NCBI GenBank assembly: GCA_902801475.1
Contig: CADCIO010000002.1
Location: forward strand, 1 to 64,000
Reading direction: 5' to 3'
Length of the DNA stretch: 64,000 nucleotides
Origin: an uncultured Bacteroidales bacterium
Lineage (GTDB): Bacteria > Bacteroidota > Bacteroidia > Bacteroidales > Bacteroidaceae
The notes beneath the pieces are model-generated. The model had not been told where the DNA came from and did no database searches. It worked only from the letters and a program-made list of their open reading frames with translations. The translations under genes and the position numbers were made by a program. Below, piece after piece: positions 43,993-51,772 of this stretch; position 1 is the stretch's first letter; each line of letters begins with the position of its first letter.

Positions 43993-45787
43993 TCCGGAAA
44001 AGATGGGTGAAGTTTTTGTTGTACAGTTCTGAGAAACCGTGGCGGTTGTCGATGGCTTCGCCTACGACGAGCATGGTGGTCAGGGTCAGGTGATTGTCAT
44101 GTACAATCTTTGCCAAATCCTTCAATTGCCCCCGATAAATCTTCTGGTCAGGCCATGTGAGGTGATAGCAAGCAGCGACAGGTGTGTCGGCCGGATATTC
44201 CTGCAACAGTTCCTTCTGGACATCATCCACGATGGCTGCACTCAAGAAGATGCACATCGTCGATTGGCTCTTGGCGAGCAGGTGCAGCTGTTCCTTTTCC
44301 GGCATAGGAGTGCGCCCCTCGCCTCGTGTAAGGATGATGGTCTGTGTACGTTCTGGAATGGTGAACTGACTTCTCAACTCAGCAGCAGCAGCCAAGAACG
44401 AAGAGATGCCAGGGGTGATGTGGTAGGACATCTGGTGCTGGTCGAAGAAAGCCATCTGCTCCTGAATGGCTCCAAAGATGCAGGGATCGCCCGTGTGCAG
44501 ACGCACGATGAAATGTCCTTGGTCGTAATGCTCCTTCATCAGGGCACATTGCTCTTCGAGGTTCATGTCGGCAGACGAGCGAACAACGGCACCCGGCTTG
44601 TGGCAGTCAGTCAGTTCCTTCGGCACCAGAGAGCCAGCATAGAGAATAAGGTCAGCCTTCTCCAGCATCTTCCGTCCACGCACAGACACGAGGTCAGGGT
44701 CGCCAGGACCAGCACCGACTATCTCGATGTGGCCGATGGAAGAGTTTAGAGTTGAGGGTTTAGAGTTTAGAGCGCGAAGATGCTGCTCGTCGATGGCAAG
44801 GGCTGCTGTCCAGTTCTTGCCCTTCACCTTGGGGATGATGAGCTTTCCATGATTGGAACCCAAGATGGCGGCTGCCTCGCAGACACTGGGAGTGCCCACA
44901 TGCTTCGCGACGGTCGTGCTGGGATTGGGCACATCGACTTCCGCTAGTTCTTCGGCCGTGAAGAATACCACTTCTTCCTCATACACATCTCTCAATTCTT
45001 CCACGAATGGCTCGTCCGCCTTTACGTCGATGGTACAGTATTTCTTGACACAGGGAAGAACGCCACGATCAGCAAACGCTTGGTCTATCTCATCGTATAT
45101 CTGTTCGTAATCGTCTGGATGATGTGCCAGTCCAAAGCCAATCGTCCCCACCATCGGCACAAAATGCAGCACCAGCATATTGTCAGGATAGGGTAGTTTG
45201 AACGGCGACACGATGATGAGGAGTTTGTACTGGCTGGCAGCGGCCTCCTTGATGTCGTTGATGAGGGTGACATGCTCGGGAAGCGTCTTCTCCAAATAGT
45301 CGGTGCCCTCATCTCTTACCTGTAAAAGCAGGGCGGTGGGTTGGCGATTGACAAAGGCGAAGATGCAGTCATTCATGTCCTCAATGTCGCTGGCAACAGG
45401 CCAATCGAAACGCTTCTCCAAGGTGTCGAGCGCCCACAAACCGGCGTTGTCGCTTTGGGTGGTGATGACGGGATTGGCTCCGAGAATGGCAGCCACTTCT
45501 TTTGTCAGGTCGTTGGCTCCTCCCACATGACCAGACAGCACGGAAACGACATGCTTCCCCATACTGTCGATGCAAACGACGGCAGGGTCGGTGTGCTTGT
45601 CTTTCATATATGGAGCGATCGTGCGTACACAGATGCCCATGGCACCGATGAAGATGAAGGCATCAAAGTCGTTCCACTGATCCCCTACATCTGTGCGCTG
45701 TATGCTTTTGGCACTCAACTGACGCTGGAGCATGAGTGCGATGTCCTTGCCAGCCTCGTTGATTTGTATGACTGCTATTTGCTGCAT
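43964..45787 (-). CDS. Fused CbiG and precorrin-4 C11-methyltransferase (CobM/CbiF)
   Basis: This 607-residue fusion has an N-terminal CbiG part (about 1-345; G-A-M-G-I-C-V-R near 48, S-G-H-V-G-G-A-N-D-L near 85). The C-terminal CobM/CbiF SAM methyltransferase runs about 358-607 (V-G-A-G-P-G-D-P-D-L, R-L-H-T-G-D-P, L-T-R-G-E-G). CbiG opens the lactone of cobalt-precorrin-5A; CbiF makes that intermediate, so the two steps are consecutive. The junction between the domains (L-N-S-K-P-S-T-L-N-S-S) is encoded by a period-7 array. It overlaps the upstream cbiET gene by 13 bases and is the last gene of the riboswitch-2 operon. Confidence 0.9.
   Translation of the reverse strand: MQQIAVIQINEAGKDIALMLQRQLSAKSIQRTDVGDQWNDFDAFIFIGAMGICVRTIAPYMKDKHTDPAVVCIDSMGKHVVSVLSGHVGGANDLTKEVAAILGANPVITTQSDNAGLWALDTLEKRFDWPVASDIEDMNDCIFAFVNRQPTALLLQVRDEGTDYLEKTLPEHVTLINDIKEAAASQYKLLIIVSPFKLPYPDNMLVLHFVPMVGTIGFGLAHHPDDYEQIYDEIDQAFADRGVLPCVKKYCTIDVKADEPFVEELRDVYEEEVVFFTAEELAEVDVPNPSTTVAKHVGTPSVCEAAAILGSNHGKLIIPKVKGKNWTAALAIDEQHLRALNSKPSTLNSSIGHIEIVGAGPGDPDLVSVRGRKMLEKADLILYAGSLVPKELTDCHKPGAVVRSSADMNLEEQCALMKEHYDQGHFIVRLHTGDPCIFGAIQEQMAFFDQHQMSYHITPGISSFLAAAAELRSQFTIPERTQTIILTRGEGRTPMPEKEQLHLLAKSQSTMCIFLSAAIVDDVQKELLQEYPADTPVAACYHLTWPDQKIYRGQLKDLAKIVHDNHLTLTTMLVVGEAIDNRHGFSELYNKNFTHLFRTGEDTIQNG
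44744..44771 (-). repeat. Period-7 array at the CbiG-CobM junction
   Basis: Plus strand GTTTAGA, GTTGAGG, GTTTAGA, GTTTAGA. A pure TCTAAAC array on the coding strand would contain TAA, but the one variant unit removes it. Confidence 0.85.
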
Positions 45788-46995
45788 GTTAGTATCTCAA
45801 TAGGATGATTGTCGTTCAATATGATTTTGGTCGGTGCATCTTGTTTCAGGCCAAGTTCTTCGCATGCTTCATCCCAAAGTTGGTGACTATCGGTCAAGAC
45901 CTTGGGAGCCTTCACACTATTCATCACGATACACCCATCATCGGTCAGGACGGTCAGCACCTTTTTAATGATCTCCTTCAGTTGACCGCCATGACCACCA
46001 ATGAAGACGGCATCGGGACGAGGTAAAGATGCAACATCTGCTTCCAGGAAGTCGCCGATGTGCACATTGATGACCGGGGCGCCAAACTTTCTAGCATTCT
46101 CTAGGATAATGGCTTCGCATTCGGGACGAATCTCGAAAGCTTCGATGTGGAGGTGTGGGAACTGCAAGCGTGCTTCGATGGAGATGCTTCCTGTACAAAA
46201 ACCGATGTCCCAAAGCACGTGTCGATGGGGCAAATTAAGGGCTTGCAGCGTGAGCAGGCGGATGGGCATCTTGGTGATCATCTTCTCCCTGCCATCGAGG
46301 AGGGAAAACGCTGAGTCGGGGATGCCGAAGGGTCGTATACGCTGACTTGTCTTTTGCAGAATGATGCAGTTGGGATGGCTGTAGATGGTTTGCTCATCAT
46401 AGCGGCTTACCCGTTCCAATTCTTCGTTTCCCAGATTCTCTCCTACCATCATGAGGTAGTTCGTATAACCGTATTCCACCATTCGCTGATGGATAGCGTG
46501 TGGTGTCTTGATTCGATCTGTCAGCACACCTATCATCGATTCGCCGTTGATCAGTGCTTCATCGAGTTTCTGCCAGGGACGACCTGTGAGCGAAACGACG
46601 TGCATGTCGTGGTAGGCTACAGACATCCGATGCGCCAGCATTTGCAGGGAGTTGAAGGTGGGGAAGACCTTGATCTCTGCATCGGGCATCTTGCGTTGGA
46701 TGGTGTTGGCAAAGCCGAAGAATAAGGGGTCGCCAGAAGCGAAGACAATAATCTCAGAGGTGAGAGGTGAGAGGTTAGAGGTGAGAGAAAGGTATTGCTC
46801 AAAGACGGCATCGAGGGGGACTGTGATGTCTATCCATTCGGCACCGTCGGGCAGGAATGGAACAACAATCTCGTGGTGGCGTTTGCCTCCAGAGAACACC
46901 TTTCCGTTTCTGATGACCTCCAAGACTTCTGGAGGAAAGAAAGGCTGCGGGTTGTCCGATATACCAATAACAACGAATCTAATCATAACTTTCAA
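45775..46995 (-). CDS. Precorrin-6Y C5,15-methyltransferase, CobL-type (CbiE-CbiT)
   Basis: This 406-residue protein has a CbiE part (about 1-210; V-V-I-G-I-S-D-N near 7, F-A-S-G-D-P-L-F-F-G near 87) and a CbiT part (about 225-406; W-D-I-G-F-C-T-G-S-I-S-I-E-A-R, a SAM-binding loop). Together they methylate C5 and C15 and remove the acetate side chain. A heptamer array (46755-46789) encodes L-T-S-N-L-S-P-L-T-S just before the S-G-D-P motif. An alternative ATG lies at 46986. It starts 4 bases after the CobJ-CbiC stop. Confidence 0.92.
   Translation of the reverse strand: MKVMIRFVVIGISDNPQPFFPPEVLEVIRNGKVFSGGKRHHEIVVPFLPDGAEWIDITVPLDAVFEQYLSLTSNLSPLTSEIIVFASGDPLFFGFANTIQRKMPDAEIKVFPTFNSLQMLAHRMSVAYHDMHVVSLTGRPWQKLDEALINGESMIGVLTDRIKTPHAIHQRMVEYGYTNYLMMVGENLGNEELERVSRYDEQTIYSHPNCIILQKTSQRIRPFGIPDSAFSLLDGREKMITKMPIRLLTLQALNLPHRHVLWDIGFCTGSISIEARLQFPHLHIEAFEIRPECEAIILENARKFGAPVINVHIGDFLEADVASLPRPDAVFIGGHGGQLKEIIKKVLTVLTDDGCIVMNSVKAPKVLTDSHQLWDEACEELGLKQDAPTKIILNDNHPIEILTCSK
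46755..46789 (-). repeat. Period-7 array inside the cbiE part
   Basis: Plus strand CAGAGGT, GAGAGGT, GAGAGGT, TAGAGGT, GAGAGAA. The coding strand reads ACCTCTC units, free of stops; the reverse would contain TGA and TAG. Confidence 0.88.
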
Positions 46996-46999
46996 CCAT

Positions 47000-48418
47000 C
47001 TACAAATCGCGTCCAGGTTTCAGTTGTTCTGCATCATCAAAGGTGAGGATAGCGTTGCACAAGGTGGCAGCCAGATTGCTACCTCCTTTGCGTCCCTCGA
47101 TGATGATTTTGGGAATGTCTTTGAAGGGTTTCACCATGTGTTTTGACTCCTTCACATGCACGAATCCCACAGGTGCGGCGATGATGCCAGCAGGATGTGC
47201 CTTGCCCTTGCGGATCAGGTCGCAGAGTTCCATGAGGGCTGTGGGTGCATTGCCGAAGGCGAAGAGAGCATCTGGATGTTCCTCCACAGCGAGACGGATG
47301 CCGGCTTGGGTGCGTGTGATGCCCTTTTCTGCAGCCATTTCAGCCACACGAACATCGGAAAGATAGCACTTGGCTTCCACTCCAAGACGTGTGAGTGCAC
47401 CTTTGCGGATGCCGCTGGTGACCATCGTGACATCGGTGATGATAGTGGTCAACTCGCCCTTCTTTACCTTATTATATAATGTGGCAACAGCTCCGTCGTC
47501 AGTATGGAGCAGATTCTCCATGTCGAAGTCGGCTGTGGTGTGAATGGCATGAAGTAGTGCCCACTTGTGGTCAAGCGGATAGTTCTTGCGCTTCAACTCA
47601 CCCTCGATGGTTCTGAACGACTCCATCATAATCAATTGTCCCTTCTTCTCACCATTTCCCTCACCTCTCACCTCTAACTTCTCACCTCTATAATACCCTC
47701 GTGGCGTGATCATCTTGTCGTTCCACTCGTAAGATTGGGAATTGCCGATCAGAATCACCGTGAACATATCGACCGCTTCGGGGTCAAACTCGCCCAGGGT
47801 GGTGATGGTCACTTCCTGTTCTGGCCGTCCTGCCTGTCTGACAAAACCAATGGGCGTGTCAGCAGCACGTTCTTGCAAGAAGATCTCCTGCAATCGGTAA
47901 AGCTGCCAATATCTGCCGTTTGACTTGGGATTATATACTGCCGTCACAAAGTCGCCCATAGCTGCCGCTTTGATTCTCCGCTCGATGACGTCCCAAGGAG
48001 TCATCAAGTCGCTTAAGGAGATGACGCAGAAGTCATGACCCACAGGCGCACCTAACAGGGATGCTGCCTTTTGGAATGCCGAAATGCCTGGCAGAGCCTC
48101 CACAACGATGTCACTATTCCGCTGCTTCTTCATCTCATATATCAGGGGGGTCATCCCATATATGCCAGCATCGCCAGAGGAGATGACCACGACGGTCTTG
48201 TCTTGTTCTGCCAGTTGAAAGGCTTGTTCTGCACGTTCGCGCTCATGCTTCATGCCCGTGTCGATGCATTCGCACCCTTCTTTCAGATAAGGTGTGATGA
48301 ATTGAAAATAGTATTTGTAGCCAACGACCACATCAGCCTCACCCACAGCCTTGATGACTGCCGGCGTGATGTCTTCTGGGCTACCTGGTCCGATGCCTGC
48401 AACGATAATCTTTTTCAT
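47000..48418 (-). CDS. Fused precorrin-3B C17-methyltransferase (CobJ/CbiH) and precorrin-8X methylmutase (CbiC/CobH)
   Basis: This 472-residue fusion has a CobJ/CbiH part (about 1-245; A-G-I-G-P-G-S-P-E-D near 7, S-S-G-D-A-G-I-Y-G near 81). The CbiC part runs about 262-472 (H-T-T-A-D-F, T-D-V-T-M-V-T-S-G, G-N-A-P-T-A-L). The first contracts the ring; the second moves a methyl group to form hydrogenobyrinate-type product. The linker E-K-L-E-V-R-G-E-G-N-G-E-K-K-G is encoded by a period-7 array. An internal promoter at 48426 places the ATG almost at the transcript start. Confidence 0.92.
   Translation of the reverse strand: MKKIIVAGIGPGSPEDITPAVIKAVGEADVVVGYKYYFQFITPYLKEGCECIDTGMKHERERAEQAFQLAEQDKTVVVISSGDAGIYGMTPLIYEMKKQRNSDIVVEALPGISAFQKAASLLGAPVGHDFCVISLSDLMTPWDVIERRIKAAAMGDFVTAVYNPKSNGRYWQLYRLQEIFLQERAADTPIGFVRQAGRPEQEVTITTLGEFDPEAVDMFTVILIGNSQSYEWNDKMITPRGYYRGEKLEVRGEGNGEKKGQLIMMESFRTIEGELKRKNYPLDHKWALLHAIHTTADFDMENLLHTDDGAVATLYNKVKKGELTTIITDVTMVTSGIRKGALTRLGVEAKCYLSDVRVAEMAAEKGITRTQAGIRLAVEEHPDALFAFGNAPTALMELCDLIRKGKAHPAGIIAAPVGFVHVKESKHMVKPFKDIPKIIIEGRKGGSNLAATLCNAILTFDDAEQLKPGRDL
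47661..47688 (-). repeat. Period-7 array at the CobJ-CbiC junction
   Basis: Plus strand TCACCTC, TCACCTC, TAACTTC, TCACCTC. In this orientation a longer pure array would reach a TGA in frame; the short length keeps it open. Confidence 0.85.
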
Positions 48419-48425
48419 ACGGCGG

Positions 48426-48433
48426 CAAAGATA
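48426..48433 (-). promoter_or_regulatory. -7 element giving a near-leaderless CobJ-CbiC transcript
   Basis: TATCTTTG, then exactly 7 bases, then the ATG at 48418. The expected start point is at or within two bases of the ATG. Confidence 0.6.
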
Positions 48434-48469
48434 GTGATTATTTCAATACGCTCCAAGCGATTGAAGGAG

Positions 48470-50539
48470 TTATTGCTTGAACTTCACTTTGAGTCCGACG
48501 GTGAGCATTCTGCCTGGATGATAGAGAGCATATTTGCGCGCTGACGAATCAATGCGATGATCTGTTTTGTCAAAGAGATTGTCGATGCCGATGCTGGGTT
48601 CGAGGAGTGCCCATGTCGTGCAGTCGAACGTATGCGTCGTGTTGAGATTCCACACGCCATAGCCTGGGGCGTCTTCATACGAGCCAGTGTAGTAGGTCTT
48701 CGATTGCAGTCGGCCGTTCAGATTGACATTGAGGGCATAGCGTCCCCATGCATGATGATAATTGGCTGCAAGGGTTGCCGAATTCCTAATGCTGCGTTCC
48801 AGCACACTCCATTCACTCCCGCTCTTGGTTCTTGCGTAGGTGTATGCCCAGTTGGCAGAGAGATTGAATCCTTGGAACAAATTGGCAGACACATTCACTT
48901 GCACTCCCTTCACATCGCCCTTGTCGCTGTTTTGATAGAGGGAATAGCGTTCCAACTTGGATGCTTCTTCTGCACTCATCTCTGGGAATTCTCCTTGCAG
49001 CATGGCGAGTGAGGCGTCATCCACATCAATGTTCTGCTTCACGACCATATCATTGATGAGGTTGATATAGCCTGTGACGCTCATCAGCAGTTTGTCGGTG
49101 TGGTATTCTGCATTGAGGGCAAAGTAGTTGCTCTTCTCAGGCTTCAAGCTCTGGTTGCCGAAACTGATCTGCGGCTTACCACGATTGACGGCATAGTAGT
49201 GGTAGTAAAGCTCATCCAAACCTGGTGCTCGGAAACCAGCCGAGTAGGTGGCGCGGAAATTAAACGCACCAGGAGAATACATCAGTGTTGCCTTGGGTGT
49301 GAAGCGGTCGCCAAAGGTCTCGTGATGGGTGTAGCGCGCACCGACAGTCGCCGTCATATATTGCAGGAACTTCTGCTCATGCTGTCCGTAAAAGGCGAGG
49401 GTATATACTCCTTTGTCAATGCTGCCGGAAGTGGCTTCGAGTTCATCTCTGCGCCAGTTTGCTCCCAAGATGGTCGTACCTTCCCTGACCAGTCCGAGAA
49501 TGGATTTGAGGTCAGCTTCGTAGGCATGTTGCTTCTTGGAAAGAATGAAATCACCCACCTTGTTGGTTTTGGTCTCCACATCGTATTCCTTGCCATAACG
49601 GAAACGATCGGCCGTAAACGTCGCTTGCAAGGAGTTCTTTTGTGTGAATTTGTAGATGCCACCAGCATTCCAACGGAAACCTTTGTACTGCATCTCATAG
49701 TCTGTTCCTCCTGTGATGTCAGGTCGTGTGTTGGGACGGTCTGTGATTTTGTAGGAATAGTCCAGTCCTGCGTTGAATGCCAGACGGTTGTTGGGCGCAA
49801 AGGTGAATTTCTGCCCTACAAGATTGGAACGATAGCCCGTGAAGAGCGGTGCAATCGTGGGTTGTGTGTCCGTATCTGAACCTTTCACGTACTCCAGACC
49901 GTTGTTCTGGTAACTGTCTGCACGGTCGTGTGTGAAGGAAGTGTAAGAGCCGAATCCATGTGTGAAGATGTCGAGTGTGACAGCTTCAGTCAATTGTCCC
50001 TTACCTGAAATGCGTGTATCGCTGGTCACGCAGACAAGGTTTTGTGTGGGTTGGTCGGTGATGATGTTGATGACACCAGCAATGGCATCGCTACCATAGA
50101 GTGAGGAAGCTGCCCCATCCAATACTTCAATGCGCTTCACGCGTGACATGTTGATGCGGTTGAGATCCACATTGTTGGAGATGTCGCCCGTCAACTTCTG
50201 CCCGTTGATGAGGATGAGGATGTATTTATTCCCAAGGCCGTTCATGCGGAGGAAGGTACCCATTGAGTTAGGCGCCATCGACACCTGCGGCATCATGCGT
50301 GTGAGGGCTGCGTCGAAGGTGCTGATGCCCTGTTCGTGAATTTCCTGAGCAGAGAGCACACGTACGGGTGTGGCTGTAGATTTGAGCCGCTGATGGTGAC
50401 CAGAACCCGTCACCACCACAGGGTTGAGGTTATAGGTGCGCTCCGTCACAGTGGAGTCACGATGCTCCATCTTGTGTACTTGGGCAAAAGCGACGCTCCC
50501 GCATGAGAGCGCCGCCACGAAAAACACTTTTTTAATCAT
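48470..50539 (-). CDS. TonB-dependent receptor in the cobalamin operon (second)
   Basis: This 689-residue receptor has a signal peptide ending A-F-A-Q. A plug domain (about 40-160) contains V-V-V-T-G-S-G, M-N-G-L-G-N-K-Y-I-L-I-L-I and S-L-Y-G-S-D-A-I-A-G-V-I-N-I-I. The barrel has a typical terminal strand (L-K-V-K-F-K-Q). The plug resembles HmuR/BtuB-type receptors for porphyrin-like rings. It stands between a surface chelatase and corrin genes, so a tetrapyrrole or corrinoid substrate is likely. Confidence 0.88.
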   Translation of the reverse strand: MIKKVFFVAALSCGSVAFAQVHKMEHRDSTVTERTYNLNPVVVTGSGHHQRLKSTATPVRVLSAQEIHEQGISTFDAALTRMMPQVSMAPNSMGTFLRMNGLGNKYILILINGQKLTGDISNNVDLNRINMSRVKRIEVLDGAASSLYGSDAIAGVINIITDQPTQNLVCVTSDTRISGKGQLTEAVTLDIFTHGFGSYTSFTHDRADSYQNNGLEYVKGSDTDTQPTIAPLFTGYRSNLVGQKFTFAPNNRLAFNAGLDYSYKITDRPNTRPDITGGTDYEMQYKGFRWNAGGIYKFTQKNSLQATFTADRFRYGKEYDVETKTNKVGDFILSKKQHAYEADLKSILGLVREGTTILGANWRRDELEATSGSIDKGVYTLAFYGQHEQKFLQYMTATVGARYTHHETFGDRFTPKATLMYSPGAFNFRATYSAGFRAPGLDELYYHYYAVNRGKPQISFGNQSLKPEKSNYFALNAEYHTDKLLMSVTGYINLINDMVVKQNIDVDDASLAMLQGEFPEMSAEEASKLERYSLYQNSDKGDVKGVQVNVSANLFQGFNLSANWAYTYARTKSGSEWSVLERSIRNSATLAANYHHAWGRYALNVNLNGRLQSKTYYTGSYEDAPGYGVWNLNTTHTFDCTTWALLEPSIGIDNLFDKTDHRIDSSARKYALYHPGRMLTVGLKVKFKQ

Positions 50540-50540
50540 T

Positions 50541-50614
50541 GATATTAAATGGAGATACTTTGCTTGTTGATGGAGATTCTCCTTTATGTTTGTTTGATGG
50601 AGATTCTCTCGCTT
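50541..50614 (-). repeat. Short repeats between cbiK and the receptor gene
   Basis: ATGGAGAT recurs at 50549, 50572 and 50600, the last two followed by TCTC; the spacing is irregular. No gene or promoter is seen here. Confidence 0.5.
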
Positions 50615-51772
50615 TTACTCCTCGTCAGGCGCCGTAGTTGGTGTAGAGAGTGCATCCTCTGTGCCCAACTTGTCAATGGCCTCACGAGTGTGGTTCATCC
50701 ACAGCTTGCGCACAGCAGAACGCTCAGCAAGTGCAGGGATGTAGTCGGTGCCAGTAGCGTAGCCCTTCAGACAAGCCTCCTTGAAAGTGGTCTCGTAAGC
50801 CATAGTCTTAATGTCTGCGTCGTTGAACATCGAGAACCAGCTTCCCTCATCATCTGGGTCAGCCATGTCGTTGTGAGCGTGGTCGCCGGCAATAGACATC
50901 AATGGGTAGAGTTGTGCCTTTTTTGCATTATTTGCAGCGTAAGTGACGTCCATGCTGATAGCACCCACCTCGTATGTGACGGTACGGCCAGCAATGTTAT
51001 CCAACACGTCGTCCACCAATGTCTGATCCATATCTACAGTGCCCACATAGTAGTTCTTGTTGATGGCACGAAGGTACTGCTCCAGCTGCACATAACGGAT
51101 ATTACCACCATAGTAGTCGTAGCCTTCTGGGTTACCATGACCCATGAATGCCACAATACCTTCAGCAACAGCTGCCTTGATGTCTGATTCTTTGTTCAGT
51201 ACTTCTGCCAATGCCTCAGCATCGCTCTCTTCAGCCATCAGTGGCGTACCGATTACGACGTTGCGGTCAAGACTCTTCAGGTAGGCAGTGGTGAAATTTC
51301 CATTCTTGTTGTTCATGAAATTCTTGACATAAGAGTCGCGCACGTTGCGGTACTCTTCACCAGGAATCACCTGCAAAGACTGCACCACAATCTTCTTGTA
51401 ACGAGCCTGACCGATGGCGTTGAGCCAGTGCTCTGGGTCGTAATAGTCCTTTGGAGCTACATTTTCACCTTCACGGGCATTGTTGATGCACTCGATGGAA
51501 GAGAAAGAGAGAAACACATCCCAACCCGGGAAGTTGGCCTTATAGTCGTCCACCACTTTTTCGAAGGTATCGTAAGCCTGCTGCCAAGTGGAACCGAATG
51601 CCACGATCAAGATCACCTTGTCATTCTTCTTCTGCTTGTTGACCATGTTGGTCACTTCCTGTTGATACTTCTGATAGTTTGATGAGTTGTCATCATCGTC
51701 GCTACAAGCGGTGAAGCTCATAGCCGTCATGAGGGCTACTGCAGCCGCCATGAGAAACTTAATTGTCTTCAT
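50615..51772 (-). CDS. cbiK: Surface-lipoprotein CbiK-type chelatase
   Basis: This 385-residue protein has the lipobox F-T-A-C (Cys23) followed by S-D-D-D-D, the signal for display on the outer face of the outer membrane. The rest is a CbiK-type class II chelatase: V-A-F-G-S-T-W near 58, M-G-H-G-N-P near 210 with His212, and A-G-D-H-A-H-N-D-M near 295 with His298 and His300. Cytoplasmic CbiK inserts cobalt into sirohydrochlorin. An exposed copy between two TonB receptors suggests loading or removing a metal from a tetrapyrrole outside the cell. Its true substrate is unknown. Confidence 0.87.
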   Translation of the reverse strand: MKTIKFLMAAAVALMTAMSFTACSDDDDNSSNYQKYQQEVTNMVNKQKKNDKVILIVAFGSTWQQAYDTFEKVVDDYKANFPGWDVFLSFSSIECINNAREGENVAPKDYYDPEHWLNAIGQARYKKIVVQSLQVIPGEEYRNVRDSYVKNFMNNKNGNFTTAYLKSLDRNVVIGTPLMAEESDAEALAEVLNKESDIKAAVAEGIVAFMGHGNPEGYDYYGGNIRYVQLEQYLRAINKNYYVGTVDMDQTLVDDVLDNIAGRTVTYEVGAISMDVTYAANNAKKAQLYPLMSIAGDHAHNDMADPDDEGSWFSMFNDADIKTMAYETTFKEACLKGYATGTDYIPALAERSAVRKLWMNHTREAIDKLGTEDALSTPTTAPDEE

